Positions 7,845 to 16,250 of a stretch of DNA of 35,551 nucleotides are shown one piece after another; the first letter of the stretch is position 1, and each line of letters begins with the position of its first letter. The DNA comes from Nostoc sp. NOS(2021) (GTDB taxonomy: Bacteria > Cyanobacteriota > Cyanobacteriia > Cyanobacteriales > Nostocaceae), in assembly GCF_017115025.1 (NCBI RefSeq), contig NZ_JABXKM010000018.1:1-35551 (forward strand). The letters run 5' to 3'. A program made the position numbers and the translations under genes. The notes under the pieces were generated by a model that had not been told where the DNA came from, did not search any database, and saw only the letters and a program-made list of their open reading frames with translations.

Positions 7845-8837
7845 ATGAGACAACCTTTTTTGGAGCGGCGCGATGCCAGCAAAGCTGGCTTGCCCCTTCG
7901 GACTCGCAAATTAGACCTGGCTGCTCATGCTGCTTGGCTCTATTACATCGCCGGCAATACGCAAGAAGAAATTGCAGCAAAGCTCAATGTGTCCCGGCAA
8001 GCTGCACAACGCCTAGTGGCACTGGCAGTCAGTGAAAAATTGATTAAATTTCGACTTGATCATCCCCTGAGTGAATGTATTGCTCTAGCTGAGTCGTTAC
8101 GCGATCGCTTCGCTCTGTCACTTTGTGAAGTAGTACCAACTGACGCAGGCAGAGGTGATACATTATACGGAATTGGTGTATGTGCTGCCACCCACCTAGA
8201 GGCTTACCTGATGGCTAAAACCCCAACCATACTGGCGTTGTCATCAGGCCGCACATTGCGAACAATGGTGGAGCAGATACCCTCAATGAACCAACCCCAG
8301 CATAAGATTGTGTCAATTATTGGGAACATGTCCCACTCTGGGCGTGCAGGTCGTCACGAAGTGGTTATGCATTTATCCGATCGCGTCGGTTCCCAAGCTT
8401 ACCCAGTGCCGACTCCCGTTGTTGCGACTAGCATTGAAGAACGAGAACTCTTGCAGACTCAGCGATCGTTTATCGCCGTCAAGACTCTTGCAGAGCAAGC
8501 TAAAGCAACGTTTGTCGGAATTAGTCACATTGCCTGGAATGCTCCTTTACATGAAGACGGCTTCATCAATGACGATGAAGTGGCTGAATTGATTGAACTG
8601 GGAGCAGTAGGAGAAATTGCAGGTTGGGCTTACTGCGATCGTGGAGTATTGCTGCAAGAGGGGACAAACAGTCGGGTTGCCAGTGTAGCACTCTCTCAAC
8701 CGGCTCATCGACTCATTATTGGTGTGGCAGGCGGTGTGAGAAAGGCGGAGGCTATTTTAGCTGCTCTGCATGGTAAGTTAATTACAGGACTGATTACCGA
8801 TGAAGCTGCTGCCCAAATGATCCTTTCTCAGATTTAG
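7845..8837 (+). CDS. SorC/DeoR-family sugar-binding transcriptional regulator
   Basis: A 330-aa regulator. The N-terminal helix-turn-helix is around residues 35-60 (QEEIAAKLNVSRQAAQRLVA). The rest is a SorC-type effector-binding domain, seen in ALSSGRTLRTMVEQIP, the SHIAWNAPLHEDGFI region and the C-terminal GVAGGVRKAEAILAALHG. SorC-family proteins sense a phosphorylated or free sugar and control polyol operons. It lies next to polyol transport and dehydrogenase genes and downstream of one of the shared 27-nt sites, so it is very likely the local regulator. Whether it activates or represses cannot be told. The ATG at 7845 puts the HTH at the usual distance from the N-terminus. Confidence 0.9.
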   Translation: MRQPFLERRDASKAGLPLRTRKLDLAAHAAWLYYIAGNTQEEIAAKLNVSRQAAQRLVALAVSEKLIKFRLDHPLSECIALAESLRDRFALSLCEVVPTDAGRGDTLYGIGVCAATHLEAYLMAKTPTILALSSGRTLRTMVEQIPSMNQPQHKIVSIIGNMSHSGRAGRHEVVMHLSDRVGSQAYPVPTPVVATSIEERELLQTQRSFIAVKTLAEQAKATFVGISHIAWNAPLHEDGFINDDEVAELIELGAVGEIAGWAYCDRGVLLQEGTNSRVASVALSQPAHRLIIGVAGGVRKAEAILAALHGKLITGLITDEAAAQMILSQI

Positions 8838-8999
8838 TAAGTATAGCAACCAGGCGGCCGCATCATGTCAATAACAATAGCATATTCTCAATAGAGTAGG
8901 AAGTAATCTCATTAAGGCTTGTTTATTGATAAAGATTTAAGCGTAGACGTAGGCTGTCGTCATTCGTGACAGGTTAAGATAAAATTCCTTCATTGCTTA

Positions 9000-9150
9000 T
9001 ATCTTGCACCAGGCGACTAGAAGTCGCACGCCAGTTGCTTCTCCCAAGGGGAGACGCTACGCGAACAAGTCGGCGGAGCCGACGCCAGTCGCTCATGGGG
9101 GAAACCCCCAAGACCGCGCTGGCTCCCCAACGCACTGGCTTGGCTACACA
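9000..9150. repeat. Dispersed palindromic cyanobacterial repeat
   Basis: The element is GC-rich compared with its surroundings and has several internal palindromes: CTTCTCCCAAGGGGAGA-like, GTCGGCGGAGCCGAC and GGGGGAAACCCCC. Related GCGTC/GACGC-rich segments lie at about 27,158-27,240, 29,240-29,310 and 35,340-35,520. Confidence 0.7.
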
Positions 9151-9155
9151 GGCAA

Positions 9156-9173
9156 AACCCACCTCAGTGGGTT
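9156..9173 (+). terminator. Hairpin AACCCAC-CTCA-GTGGGTT
   Basis: A perfect 7-bp stem with a four-base loop, followed by AAAAACC rather than a clear T run. It could be part of the preceding dispersed repeat or a weak terminator. Confidence 0.3.
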
Positions 9174-9372
9174 AAAAACCTTTGATTTTCTCTTAATCCA
9201 CGCAGGTGGACTTTGTTTGTATAGCCGCGATTTCTAATCGCCAGGGCTAGGTGGAAGATGTGAGATTGGGGTTGTTTTTGAGATAGTCGTGTAGGCGATC
9301 GCTACTCTAAATATTATGAGTTATAAATCAGACAACGATTACAGAAAAATCTCTCTGACAACCCTCAATGAC

Positions 9373-9436
9373 GCCAGCTGCTACCAGGTCGGGAACCTCG
9401 CAATCGCCTGGGTTGTGAGACCCTCCCGCAGCTGGC
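9373..9436. other. Nested stem-loop next to the GH13 gene
   Basis: GCCAGCTGC (9373-9381) pairs with GCAGCTGGC (9428-9436). Inside it CCAGG (9384-9388) pairs with CCTGG (9407-9411). It lies just beyond the 3' end of the leftward glucanase gene. There is no T run on either side, so it may be a processing or repeat structure instead of an intrinsic terminator. Confidence 0.5.
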
Positions 9437-9453
9437 TCCCCCATGCCCAATTT

Positions 9454-11448
9454 TCAAACTAGAGCGTACACCTTAGCTTCCCAAGGTACGATGCCTTCTC
9501 TGCCTACCCAGTCTGGTGGAACTATCCTCTCTTGAGTAATTTCTTGCCACTGTTTACCGACTGGGGTTGCAGGCCAAGACGGGACTCTATACTCAGAACC
9601 AGGAGGAGTACCGTAGTCAGAAAAGTTTGCGACTACAACTACTAACTCATCAGCTTTATTACCACGTTGCCATACTAAAACTCGTTTGCCTTCATTGAAA
9701 TCAACATGAATGAACTGGGTATCATTCACAGCTAAAGCGTTAGAAGTCTTGCGGAAGTGGACTAATCTCGCAACGTATTGGAATATGCGTTGTCGCCAAT
9801 CTTCACTTACACGGTCGAAGTTAACTGGGTCAATTTGTTTATGATTACTACGATCATCGCTGATGTCCAAATCTTCTTGGTCGGCAAATTCATCGCCAGC
9901 CAGGATCATGGGAATTCCTACGGCGGTGAGTAAGCTGACGAATCCCAATTTAATCCGTTCTTCTGTCAGCTTCACGCCATTATTAACCAAGTAGTTGAAG
10001 AGACGCTCGTTACCATAACCGCCGATATCATGGGAAGTTAGGTAATTTACTGCTTGCGAACCATCTCTAAAGCCTAAGTTGCGGCAATCAATGAGTTTGC
10101 GGACACTCCGTTCAAAGCTAGGTTCATCCCAGGCGTTCTTACCTAGAATTACCTGCCGGAAGATTTGCTTAAATTTTTCATTCCATAATCCATCTAGACG
10201 ATTTTGTTGGATAAGTGCTAGTGGTACACTTAATTCTTCTCCAACAACCAAGAAGCGATCGCTGCTTCCCTCTCTTTGATTCCATACATTACGCGCAAAA
10301 TCCTTAAACTCTTGTAAAAAGTCGTAGTTGGCAATATTATTGACGCTATCCAACCGCAGACCGTCAACCCGATAAAATTCTAGCCAATGGGCAATATGGA
10401 CTTTTAAGTATTCCCGTGCTGGCACAAACCATGATTTTTGGCCAGTGATGGGGTGATAGCCTTCTACCCAATAATTGTATTTAAATAAATCTCCGCCAAA
10501 ACCATCTCTTGACCCTTGTTCTGGGTCGCCACTGTTCCATTTAATGTAAAAATCCAGAAAATTCACGTTATGGTAAGGATTCTCCAGCGAAAATGCCATC
10601 ACCACATCGAGAAAAAAGCGCAACCCATGCTGATGAGCAGCTTTGATCAAATCTACTAAATCAGTTGTAGCTGTAGGTGCTAACTGATGATCCGGGCGTC
10701 CTAAATCGAAATCTGCGGCAAAATAATTCGCTGTGCCGTAACCCCACTCGTCAACATACTTGCTATCTTCTGGGGGTAGTAGTTCAAGGGCGTTGACTCC
10801 CAGTTCCACAAGATGAGCGTGGTTATTCAAAGCATCGACTGTGGTAAAAGTTAGAGATTTTACTTCTTTGACCAACAGTGCTAGGGCATCGCGGAATGTT
10901 CCGTTTCCTTTTTCAACACCAGATGGGCCATTCTTTGCCCAACGGGTAGGTAATTCGTAAATCACCAATTGATTGTTAGTTGGCAGTTCTTTTAAAGGAA
11001 CATCGCCTTCCCAATTTACAGTTTTTCCTTCGGGATCGGAGGGAATTAGTTCGCCATTGCGATAAAGTACAACACTTGCTGGATGATTTGGGCTAATTGT
11101 TACCCCCGATTCCAGCCGCTTGTTAGCAAATCTTCGATCTACAGTTGTTGCTGTCGGATCTGTAGCGTAGATAATTGGGTTAGCATTCTCAGAATAGCCA
11201 TCTGAGTCGTGGACTTTAAACCAGTAGAAGTAAACTTGTCCTTCGTTCAGCCCCACTTCTTGAGCTGATACTTCCCACAGTTCAGGAAATTGAGTTGACT
11301 GACGAAGTGGAATTTCTCTAAATTTAGTTAATGGTTCAGGATTGTCGGGAGGCGTGCTGCCAATGTAGAGAGCGGGAGATGGTTCAGAAGCACCGGGACG
11401 CCACAAAACAAAGTGAGTCTTTTTGCGGCTGAGTAAATCAGTAGGCAT
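9454..11448 (-). CDS. GH13 alpha-amylase / branching-enzyme-like protein
   Basis: A cytoplasmic glycoside hydrolase family 13 protein, 664 aa from the ATG at 11448, which has AGAGG eight bases upstream; a start 16 codons earlier is possible. An N-terminal beta-sandwich of the kind found in glycogen enzymes (about residues 10-130) is followed by the TIM-barrel. Visible GH13 regions are GLRLDSVNNI with the nucleophile Asp, VVGEELS with the acid Glu, and LTSHDI with the transition-state Asp. Region I reads DVVMAF, so the usual Asn-His of DVVxNH is replaced. This may alter substrate choice. It probably acts on alpha-glucans such as glycogen. Whether it hydrolyses or transfers is unclear. It stands alone, with its 3' end next to a stem-loop. 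Confidence 0.88.
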   Translation of the reverse strand: MPTDLLSRKKTHFVLWRPGASEPSPALYIGSTPPDNPEPLTKFREIPLRQSTQFPELWEVSAQEVGLNEGQVYFYWFKVHDSDGYSENANPIIYATDPTATTVDRRFANKRLESGVTISPNHPASVVLYRNGELIPSDPEGKTVNWEGDVPLKELPTNNQLVIYELPTRWAKNGPSGVEKGNGTFRDALALLVKEVKSLTFTTVDALNNHAHLVELGVNALELLPPEDSKYVDEWGYGTANYFAADFDLGRPDHQLAPTATTDLVDLIKAAHQHGLRFFLDVVMAFSLENPYHNVNFLDFYIKWNSGDPEQGSRDGFGGDLFKYNYWVEGYHPITGQKSWFVPAREYLKVHIAHWLEFYRVDGLRLDSVNNIANYDFLQEFKDFARNVWNQREGSSDRFLVVGEELSVPLALIQQNRLDGLWNEKFKQIFRQVILGKNAWDEPSFERSVRKLIDCRNLGFRDGSQAVNYLTSHDIGGYGNERLFNYLVNNGVKLTEERIKLGFVSLLTAVGIPMILAGDEFADQEDLDISDDRSNHKQIDPVNFDRVSEDWRQRIFQYVARLVHFRKTSNALAVNDTQFIHVDFNEGKRVLVWQRGNKADELVVVVANFSDYGTPPGSEYRVPSWPATPVGKQWQEITQERIVPPDWVGREGIVPWEAKVYALV

Positions 11449-11858
11449 TGGAAAAACCTCTAGTTGATACAAGTCATTTATGGAGTTATTACACAACAGT
11501 CAGTTGCCATTCCAGATAATTGAGTTGAATTTCTTCAACCTGTAAATCTTTATCGGATAAGGCAAAAAACTGAGTCAATAAAATCCTGTATGGTTTTTGT
11601 GGAAGTAATTTATAGTGTCCTGTCCGTCTGGACAAAAATAAACTCTCCCGAACTGTGACTAATGAATTTGGAGTGGCGGTAGGTGAGTGATATTTTCACT
11701 TCTACTTTTCTATTGGTCAAGAGAGAATCTGGGTCAGAGCTTGGTTTGATTAATATGTATGATCTTATCAATCACATAAGAGATTGTAGTGATAGGATTA
11801 ATTAAATTTTGAGCCAATTCAACAGAACGAAGTTTAATAAGTATTAGAGGTGGCTGTA
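11449..11858. other. Divergent intergenic region
   Basis: An AT-rich spacer between the leftward GH13 gene and the rightward ATPase gene. It should hold both promoters. A short palindrome TGTCC-GTCT-GGACA lies at 11621-11634. No gene is supported. Confidence 0.5.
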
Positions 11859-12563
11859 ATGCCGACGATTCATTTGGTGGATGGTGAAAAAGGCGGGGTA
11901 GGAAAGTCTCTCTTTGCTAGGACAATGATTCAGTATTGTCTGGATAAGAAAATCCCATTTGTAGCAGTGGAGACAGATAGGTCGAATCCAGATGTAGCAG
12001 GGGTGTATAAGGAGATATGTAAGTATGCTGTGTTTAGTGAGAATGAACGACAGGCAGATAAGGCAGATAAAATATTTGAGTGGGCGATAGAGAAGCCAGT
12101 AATTGTGAATTTAGCCGCACAATCGCATAGAGCAGTACAAGGGTGGATTGAGTCTAATCAATTACTTGAACTAGGGAGTTCGCAGGGAGTGATGTTTTGT
12201 AAATGGTTTGTATCGACAGGAGGATACGACAGCATCAACCTGTTTGGTCAGTCAGTGAATACCTACGGGGACAAAATCCCTCATATTTTGGTGAGGAATT
12301 TAGGGCTGTGTGATGATTGGGAGCATATAGAGTCAGACTCAAACTTCCAGAAATTAGTAAATAAATATAAGATAAAAGTTATAGATTTTCCGAAGTTAGC
12401 ATATAAAGAAAGAAACATAATTGACCAAAATCGCCTGACGTTTGCGGAGGCGAGAGAGTATAAAGAATTCGGGATAATTGGGAGACAGAGAGTCATGAAT
12501 TTTCTCAAACTTGCTTATGGTGCTTTTGAGAGAGTAGGTATCTGGTATGAAAAAGTTGAATAG
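11859..12563 (+). CDS. ParA/MobD-like P-loop ATPase
   Basis: A 234-aa protein of the CobQ/MinD/ParA nucleotide-binding class. The N-terminus has the deviant Walker A KGGVGKS (in VDGEKGGVGKSLFAR) and a following VAVETDRSNPDV stretch that resembles MobD- or TraL-like proteins of mobile elements more than chromosomal ParA. The ATG at 11859 is preferred over a GTG nine bases upstream, because GAGG sits eight bases before it. No ParB, relaxase or other transfer gene is nearby, so it is probably a remnant of a former plasmid or mobile element, or an independent ATPase. Its A/G-rich composition differs from that of its neighbours. Confidence 0.75.
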   Translation: MPTIHLVDGEKGGVGKSLFARTMIQYCLDKKIPFVAVETDRSNPDVAGVYKEICKYAVFSENERQADKADKIFEWAIEKPVIVNLAAQSHRAVQGWIESNQLLELGSSQGVMFCKWFVSTGGYDSINLFGQSVNTYGDKIPHILVRNLGLCDDWEHIESDSNFQKLVNKYKIKVIDFPKLAYKERNIIDQNRLTFAEAREYKEFGIIGRQRVMNFLKLAYGAFERVGIWYEKVE

Positions 12564-12670
12564 CAAAGCCCTAGAGAGCCAACCTGGCGCACATCTAGTT
12601 CCCAAAAATCACCTAACCCATAATGATGTTAGTTGTTAAATAATTTCATTTTTACTCAAATTTGAGATGA

Positions 12671-12745
12671 GCGATCGCCTTAGCCAAAATGCGATCGCTT
12701 AAATTCTCTCCTCCTCTGTGTCCTCCGCGCCTCTGCGGTTCGTTA
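12671..12745. repeat. HIP1 pair and dispersed CCTCTGCGG repeat
   Basis: Two GCGATCGC palindromes (12671-12678 and 12691-12698) are followed by a CTCCTCTGTGTCC...CGCCTCTGCGGTTCG segment. This is a common dispersed sequence in Nostoc-type genomes. No gene is present in the 183-bp spacer. Confidence 0.6.
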
Positions 12746-12746
12746 A

Positions 12747-13094
12747 TTATAAATCCATAACTTCTTGCGGCAACTCAAATAAACCATCTTCCCCAGCTTC
12801 AAAATCAATCACCTGATACACAGCATCAATATTTAACTCACCATAAATGTGAGGAAATAATTCGCCTATTTCAGCAGGTTCATAACGAATTTCAGCTTGG
12901 ATTTTATCAGAATCAATAAAAAGCAGTACCAATTCTTTTTGATTCTCAAAAAATGTATTTACAACTTTGACAATTTGCGTTGACTTTGAACAATGAATAA
13001 AGCCTTCAGAATCGAGTGAATCAGCGCGATAGCTGCCCAAATCTTTTGCTTGTTCCCATTGTTGGCGTTTGCTGATGTGGAAGATAGTATTCAT
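12747..13094 (-). CDS. DUF952 family protein
   Basis: A 115-aa cytoplasmic protein that fits DUF952 well. It has IFHIS near the N-terminus, an Asp-Ser-Glu-Gly-Phe-Ile-His-Cys-Ser core (DSEGFIHCS, about residues 28-36), LVLLFID in the middle and FPHIYGELNIDAV near the end. DUF952 proteins have an ADP-ribosyltransferase-like fold, but no activity is established that I can cite for this one. Its ATG overlaps the stop of the upstream gene (ATGA at 13091-13094), so the two are translationally coupled. Confidence 0.9.
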   Translation of the reverse strand: MNTIFHISKRQQWEQAKDLGSYRADSLDSEGFIHCSKSTQIVKVVNTFFENQKELVLLFIDSDKIQAEIRYEPAEIGELFPHIYGELNIDAVYQVIDFEAGEDGLFELPQEVMDL

Positions 13095-13534
13095 GTTGCT
13101 TGTATAATTTTACGAAGATCATCTAAAGGTGATTCGGATTCATTAGGATTATCAGGATAAAATTCTAACACTACAGTAATGTTCAGTTTGCCAGCTTCCC
13201 TCTGCATGAATGGAGAAATAATTTCTGTAGATGCTTTTATTCTGAGTTTTCCTGATTGCCAGCCTGTAGAGCCAACTCTGAAAACTTGACAATTTATGCC
13301 TTCGGTAGAAGATTGCCATGTGATATCTTCAACTTGAAAGTTTACTTCGTTTATGCACAGCTTGTGAAAAATTCCTGAAACTGAAAAATCACCATGATTA
13401 TCGTGTAATTTTGTACGAAATTTATGGATAAAATTTTGAGATATCAATTCTTTGAATCTGCTAACGATATATGTATCTTTATTAAATAACAAAACATCAG
13501 CATCAAAGTCTAATAGTTGGCATATCTTGTTCAT
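13091..13534 (-). CDS. Small protein resembling the KGK family
   Basis: A 147-aa protein from the ATG at 13534, with AGG seven bases upstream; a TTG start 18 bases earlier is less likely. The N-terminal DFDADVLLFNKDTYIVSRFKEL and the C-terminal GWQSGKLRIKA...ESPLDDLRKI stretches resemble cyanobacterial KGK-domain proteins. That domain has no known biochemical role that I can name. It shares a four-base stop/start overlap with the DUF952 gene, so the pair is probably one operon. The family assignment is from memory and is moderate. Confidence 0.6.
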   Translation of the reverse strand: MNKICQLLDFDADVLLFNKDTYIVSRFKELISQNFIHKFRTKLHDNHGDFSVSGIFHKLCINEVNFQVEDITWQSSTEGINCQVFRVGSTGWQSGKLRIKASTEIISPFMQREAGKLNITVVLEFYPDNPNESESPLDDLRKIIQAT

Positions 13535-13994
13535 GTTAATCCTAGTAGTCAATGTAAATTAGTAAGTGTCTGCATGATAGTTTAAGAAGATGTTTGAAAA
13601 GTATTTGGCTGTGATTTTAGGCACTTATTGATCCCCCCTAACCCCCCTTAAAAAAGGGGGGAACCAGAATCAAAGTCCCCCTTTTTAAGGGGGATTTAGG
13701 AGGTTATAGAACGTTTTTATACCTACAATAGGATTTTTAAAATATCCTCTAAACTAATCAACTATTTTAATCGGCGATTATTAATATCAATTCAGTGATA
13801 ATACTGATATTAAAGCTGCTAAAGATAATCGCTTTACAACATTATTCTTGAAAATATTATGCACAAAAGCAGAGTTTTTATTTGCGCCTTTGCGTGATTT
13901 TATTATTTGTTAATATTGGTCACTTTTTGGGAAGCATAACAACAAAGCTCTCAAAAGGCTTAAAGAGGTTTGGATATACAACCAGAGTGCAACC
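13535..13994. other. Intergenic region with inverted repeat
   Basis: The spacer lies between divergent genes. It contains the inverted repeat at 13631-13704 and a GCGCCTTTGCGTG dispersed segment near 13,886. No gene is supported. Confidence 0.5.
13631..13704. repeat. Poly-C/poly-G imperfect inverted repeat, MITE-like
   Basis: The left arm (13631-13662: CCCCCCTAACCCCCC, TTAAAAAA, GGGGGG) is an imperfect reverse complement of the right arm (13676-13704), with a 13-base loop. Each arm is itself palindromic. The look is of a miniature, non-coding transposable or dispersed palindromic element. Confidence 0.7.
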
Positions 13995-14528
13995 ATGAAT
14001 AAATTTAAATACTTATCTATTGCAGCATTGTTACTTATCATTTCTGCCTGTACACCTTCGCAACAAGCCAAATTAGAGCCTTCATCATCTCAAGCAAATG
14101 CCGCCGATACTACTAACATTGAACCAGTTTCAAAAGCAGTTAACGGCAAAGTTAATCGCAAAGGTTGGGAAGTTAGCGCAACAGGTGTTAAATATGCAGG
14201 ACAGAAAATTAAAGGAGAGTACAGAACATACGAAGCGGCTGAAGTTTGGACAGTGGTTTCTGTAACCGTTAAAAACACAAGTGGCAAAAGACAACGAGAG
14301 GATGATGCGTGGTTCAGTCTTGCATTCTCAAAATTAGCTGACTCAAAAGGCAACAAATACGATTATAAAGAGAGGGAGCTAAAATATAATGTTGATTTGC
14401 TAAGTAAACCCTTCTCTCCAGGTGAAGCTCGTTCTGTAGATTTACTGTTTGACACACCTAAAGGGATCAAGGCAGATAAATTTATAATTGAGGATGAAAA
14501 CTTTAAATCTCTCTCTTTAAAACTTTAA
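13995..14528 (+). CDS. Lipoprotein with DUF4352-like domain
   Basis: A 177-aa exported protein. It has a lipoprotein signal with the lipobox around LLIISAC (Cys19). The middle and C-terminal part has the pattern of DUF4352 immunoglobulin-like domains: VVSVTVKNTSGK, a FSLAFSKLADSKGNKY strand pair and SPGEARSVDLLFDTP. Such domains occur in surface lipoproteins, mostly of unknown function. It stands alone, convergent with the next gene, with a hairpin between them. Confidence 0.75.
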   Translation: MNKFKYLSIAALLLIISACTPSQQAKLEPSSSQANAADTTNIEPVSKAVNGKVNRKGWEVSATGVKYAGQKIKGEYRTYEAAEVWTVVSVTVKNTSGKRQREDDAWFSLAFSKLADSKGNKYDYKERELKYNVDLLSKPFSPGEARSVDLLFDTPKGIKADKFIIEDENFKSLSLKL

Positions 14529-14570
14529 CCAACAGTAGCACTATTTAATTTATTCTCTTTAAAATATCAC

Positions 14571-14603
14571 GCAAAGGTGCAAAGAAAAACTTTGCGCCTT
14601 CGC
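14571..14603. terminator. Candidate bidirectional terminator hairpin
   Basis: GCAAAGGTGCAAAG pairs with CTTTGCGCCTTCGC across an AAAAA loop, with two mismatches or wobble pairs. It lies in the 89-bp gap between convergent genes. It also resembles the dispersed CGCAAAG repeat, so it may be a repeat serving as terminator. Confidence 0.5.
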
Positions 14604-14617
14604 TTGAGGCAATCATT

Positions 14618-16132
14618 CTATAAATTCGGCGGAATACAAACATCCGGCGCACATAACCCAAGAAACTCTAGCGTTGTCACCTCAAGAGTATTCAAATCTA
14701 CGCGGCGGATGGCGTGGTTATTAGTATCAGCAATATATAAATATGAACTCATAGCACTCAATCCCGAAGGTTCAAAAAAGCGGCTATTCTTACCTTGACC
14801 ATTTTGTAAACCAACAGAACCATCCCCCAAAACTGTTTGACAATTTCCAGTGGAACTAACTAATTTAATTTTATGGTTATAAGTATCTGCCACCCACAAA
14901 AAATTCTGCGCGTATTCCACTCCTAAACAGTGTTGCAAACGGACATCTTCACCTTGTCCATCTACATCGCCAAAACCAAATAAACCCCCACTACCGCAAA
15001 CAGTTCGCACTTGGTACGGTTCTACAATTCCCACACCGCGAATTGAACTAACTTCACTGTCAGCAATATATAATTCTTGCCCATTATTAGTAATACCACT
15101 AGGTTGAGCAAAAGCAGATTCGCTGAGTGAACCATCAATACACGCTTCTGCACCAGTACCAGCATAAGTTTTGATGATGCCTGTTTCCAAATCCATTTGC
15201 CAAATTTGATGCGGCCCAGCCATTGCAATAAACAGGCTATTTCCCACTTTCACTAAATCCCAAGGTGAATTCAGCGCGGTTTCTAAACCAGCACCGCCAT
15301 GAGGACGGATATTGGGGCTTTGTTTACCAGTTCCCGCGATCGCTTCTACTACTTGACGCTTCAGATCAACTCGCCGCAGAACATGATTTTCTGTATCAGC
15401 AACATAAAGAATCTGATTTTCGGCATCATAAGCCATTCCCTGTGGTGCAAAAAATTGCGCTTCGTTAAAAGCACCATCAGTTAAGCCAGATTTTCCAGTA
15501 CCAATTAAGTGCAGAATCTCTCCATCAAAGCTACTCACAACTAAGCGATGATGTCCAGAATCAGCGATGAATAAACCCGTTGGAGTCGCTAGAACTTTAC
15601 CAGGAAAAGCTAAAGGTGAAATTAATGGTTGGCGCTGTTTTTCTAAAGTCAAGCTGATTTCTTGGAAATTAATTGTGCCTTTGTCTTGATGTTGCTGAAT
15701 TAACTTTTGAATCAACTCGTCTAAAGTGTCACGGTTTCCTTCACCAGAAATCTGGCCAATCACGTAACCTTCTGGATCAATAATTATTAACGTTGGCCAA
15801 GCACGCACAGCATACTCTTCCCAAATCCGAAAACCGGTGTCAACTACAACTGGGTGTTCAATGTCGTACCGCAAAATAGCTTGGCGGATGTTTTCTGTTT
15901 CTTTTTCGTTATCAAATTTGGCAGAGTGGACGCCGATAATAGTAAGACTATCTTTATATTTTTGTTCTAAATATTTCAGGTTTGGCAGAATATGCAGACA
16001 ATTTATACAGCAGTATGTCCAAAAGTCTAAAATTACGACTCTACCCTTGAGTTCTTTAAGAGACAAGGGTTTGTCGGTATTAAGCCAAGAGTAATTTTGC
16101 GGTAATTCTGGCGCTCTGACACGGGGAATCAT
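14618..16132 (-). CDS. Thioredoxin-like domain plus NHL repeats (NHLRC2-type)
   Basis: A 504-aa protein. Residues 1-150 form a TlpA/thioredoxin-like domain with the active-site pattern CCINC in DFWTYCCINCLHI, followed by the cis-Pro region RAWPTLIIID. The rest is a beta-propeller of NHL repeats, seen in the recurring GLFIADSGHHRLVV, LYVADTENHVLRRVDL and LYIADTNNHAIRRVDL units. The CCINC plus NHL arrangement is the one found in NHLRC2. The biochemical role in bacteria is not established; a redox or scaffold role is a guess. No signal peptide is evident. The ATG at 16132 opens directly on the thioredoxin domain. Confidence 0.9.
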   Translation of the reverse strand: MIPRVRAPELPQNYSWLNTDKPLSLKELKGRVVILDFWTYCCINCLHILPNLKYLEQKYKDSLTIIGVHSAKFDNEKETENIRQAILRYDIEHPVVVDTGFRIWEEYAVRAWPTLIIIDPEGYVIGQISGEGNRDTLDELIQKLIQQHQDKGTINFQEISLTLEKQRQPLISPLAFPGKVLATPTGLFIADSGHHRLVVSSFDGEILHLIGTGKSGLTDGAFNEAQFFAPQGMAYDAENQILYVADTENHVLRRVDLKRQVVEAIAGTGKQSPNIRPHGGAGLETALNSPWDLVKVGNSLFIAMAGPHQIWQMDLETGIIKTYAGTGAEACIDGSLSESAFAQPSGITNNGQELYIADSEVSSIRGVGIVEPYQVRTVCGSGGLFGFGDVDGQGEDVRLQHCLGVEYAQNFLWVADTYNHKIKLVSSTGNCQTVLGDGSVGLQNGQGKNSRFFEPSGLSAMSSYLYIADTNNHAIRRVDLNTLEVTTLEFLGLCAPDVCIPPNL

Positions 16133-16250
16133 GCTAATTTATAATTCGTAATGGGCTACGCCCCGCTACGCTAACGTAATTCGTAATTAATATCATTTTC
16201 GGATAATTAGTTATGATTTCCATAATCATTGCACTCCACCCCTTAATCTC

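Larger units (their letters stand above)
8838..9453. other. Repeat-rich intergenic region
   Basis: No gene is supported. About 9000-9150 is a dispersed palindromic element (GACGCTACGCG, GTCGGCGGAGCCGAC). It is followed by a hairpin and a nested stem-loop, both listed separately. Short open frames on both strands over the element are artefacts of its symmetry. Confidence 0.6.

Noticed and set aside
8974-9237. Open frames on both strands near 9,000-9,240
   Set aside because: They are mirror frames over a palindromic repeat element; composition is not protein-like.
14577-14798. 73-codon frame opposite the NHL gene
   Set aside because: It is a shadow of the well-supported thioredoxin-NHL gene on the other strand.
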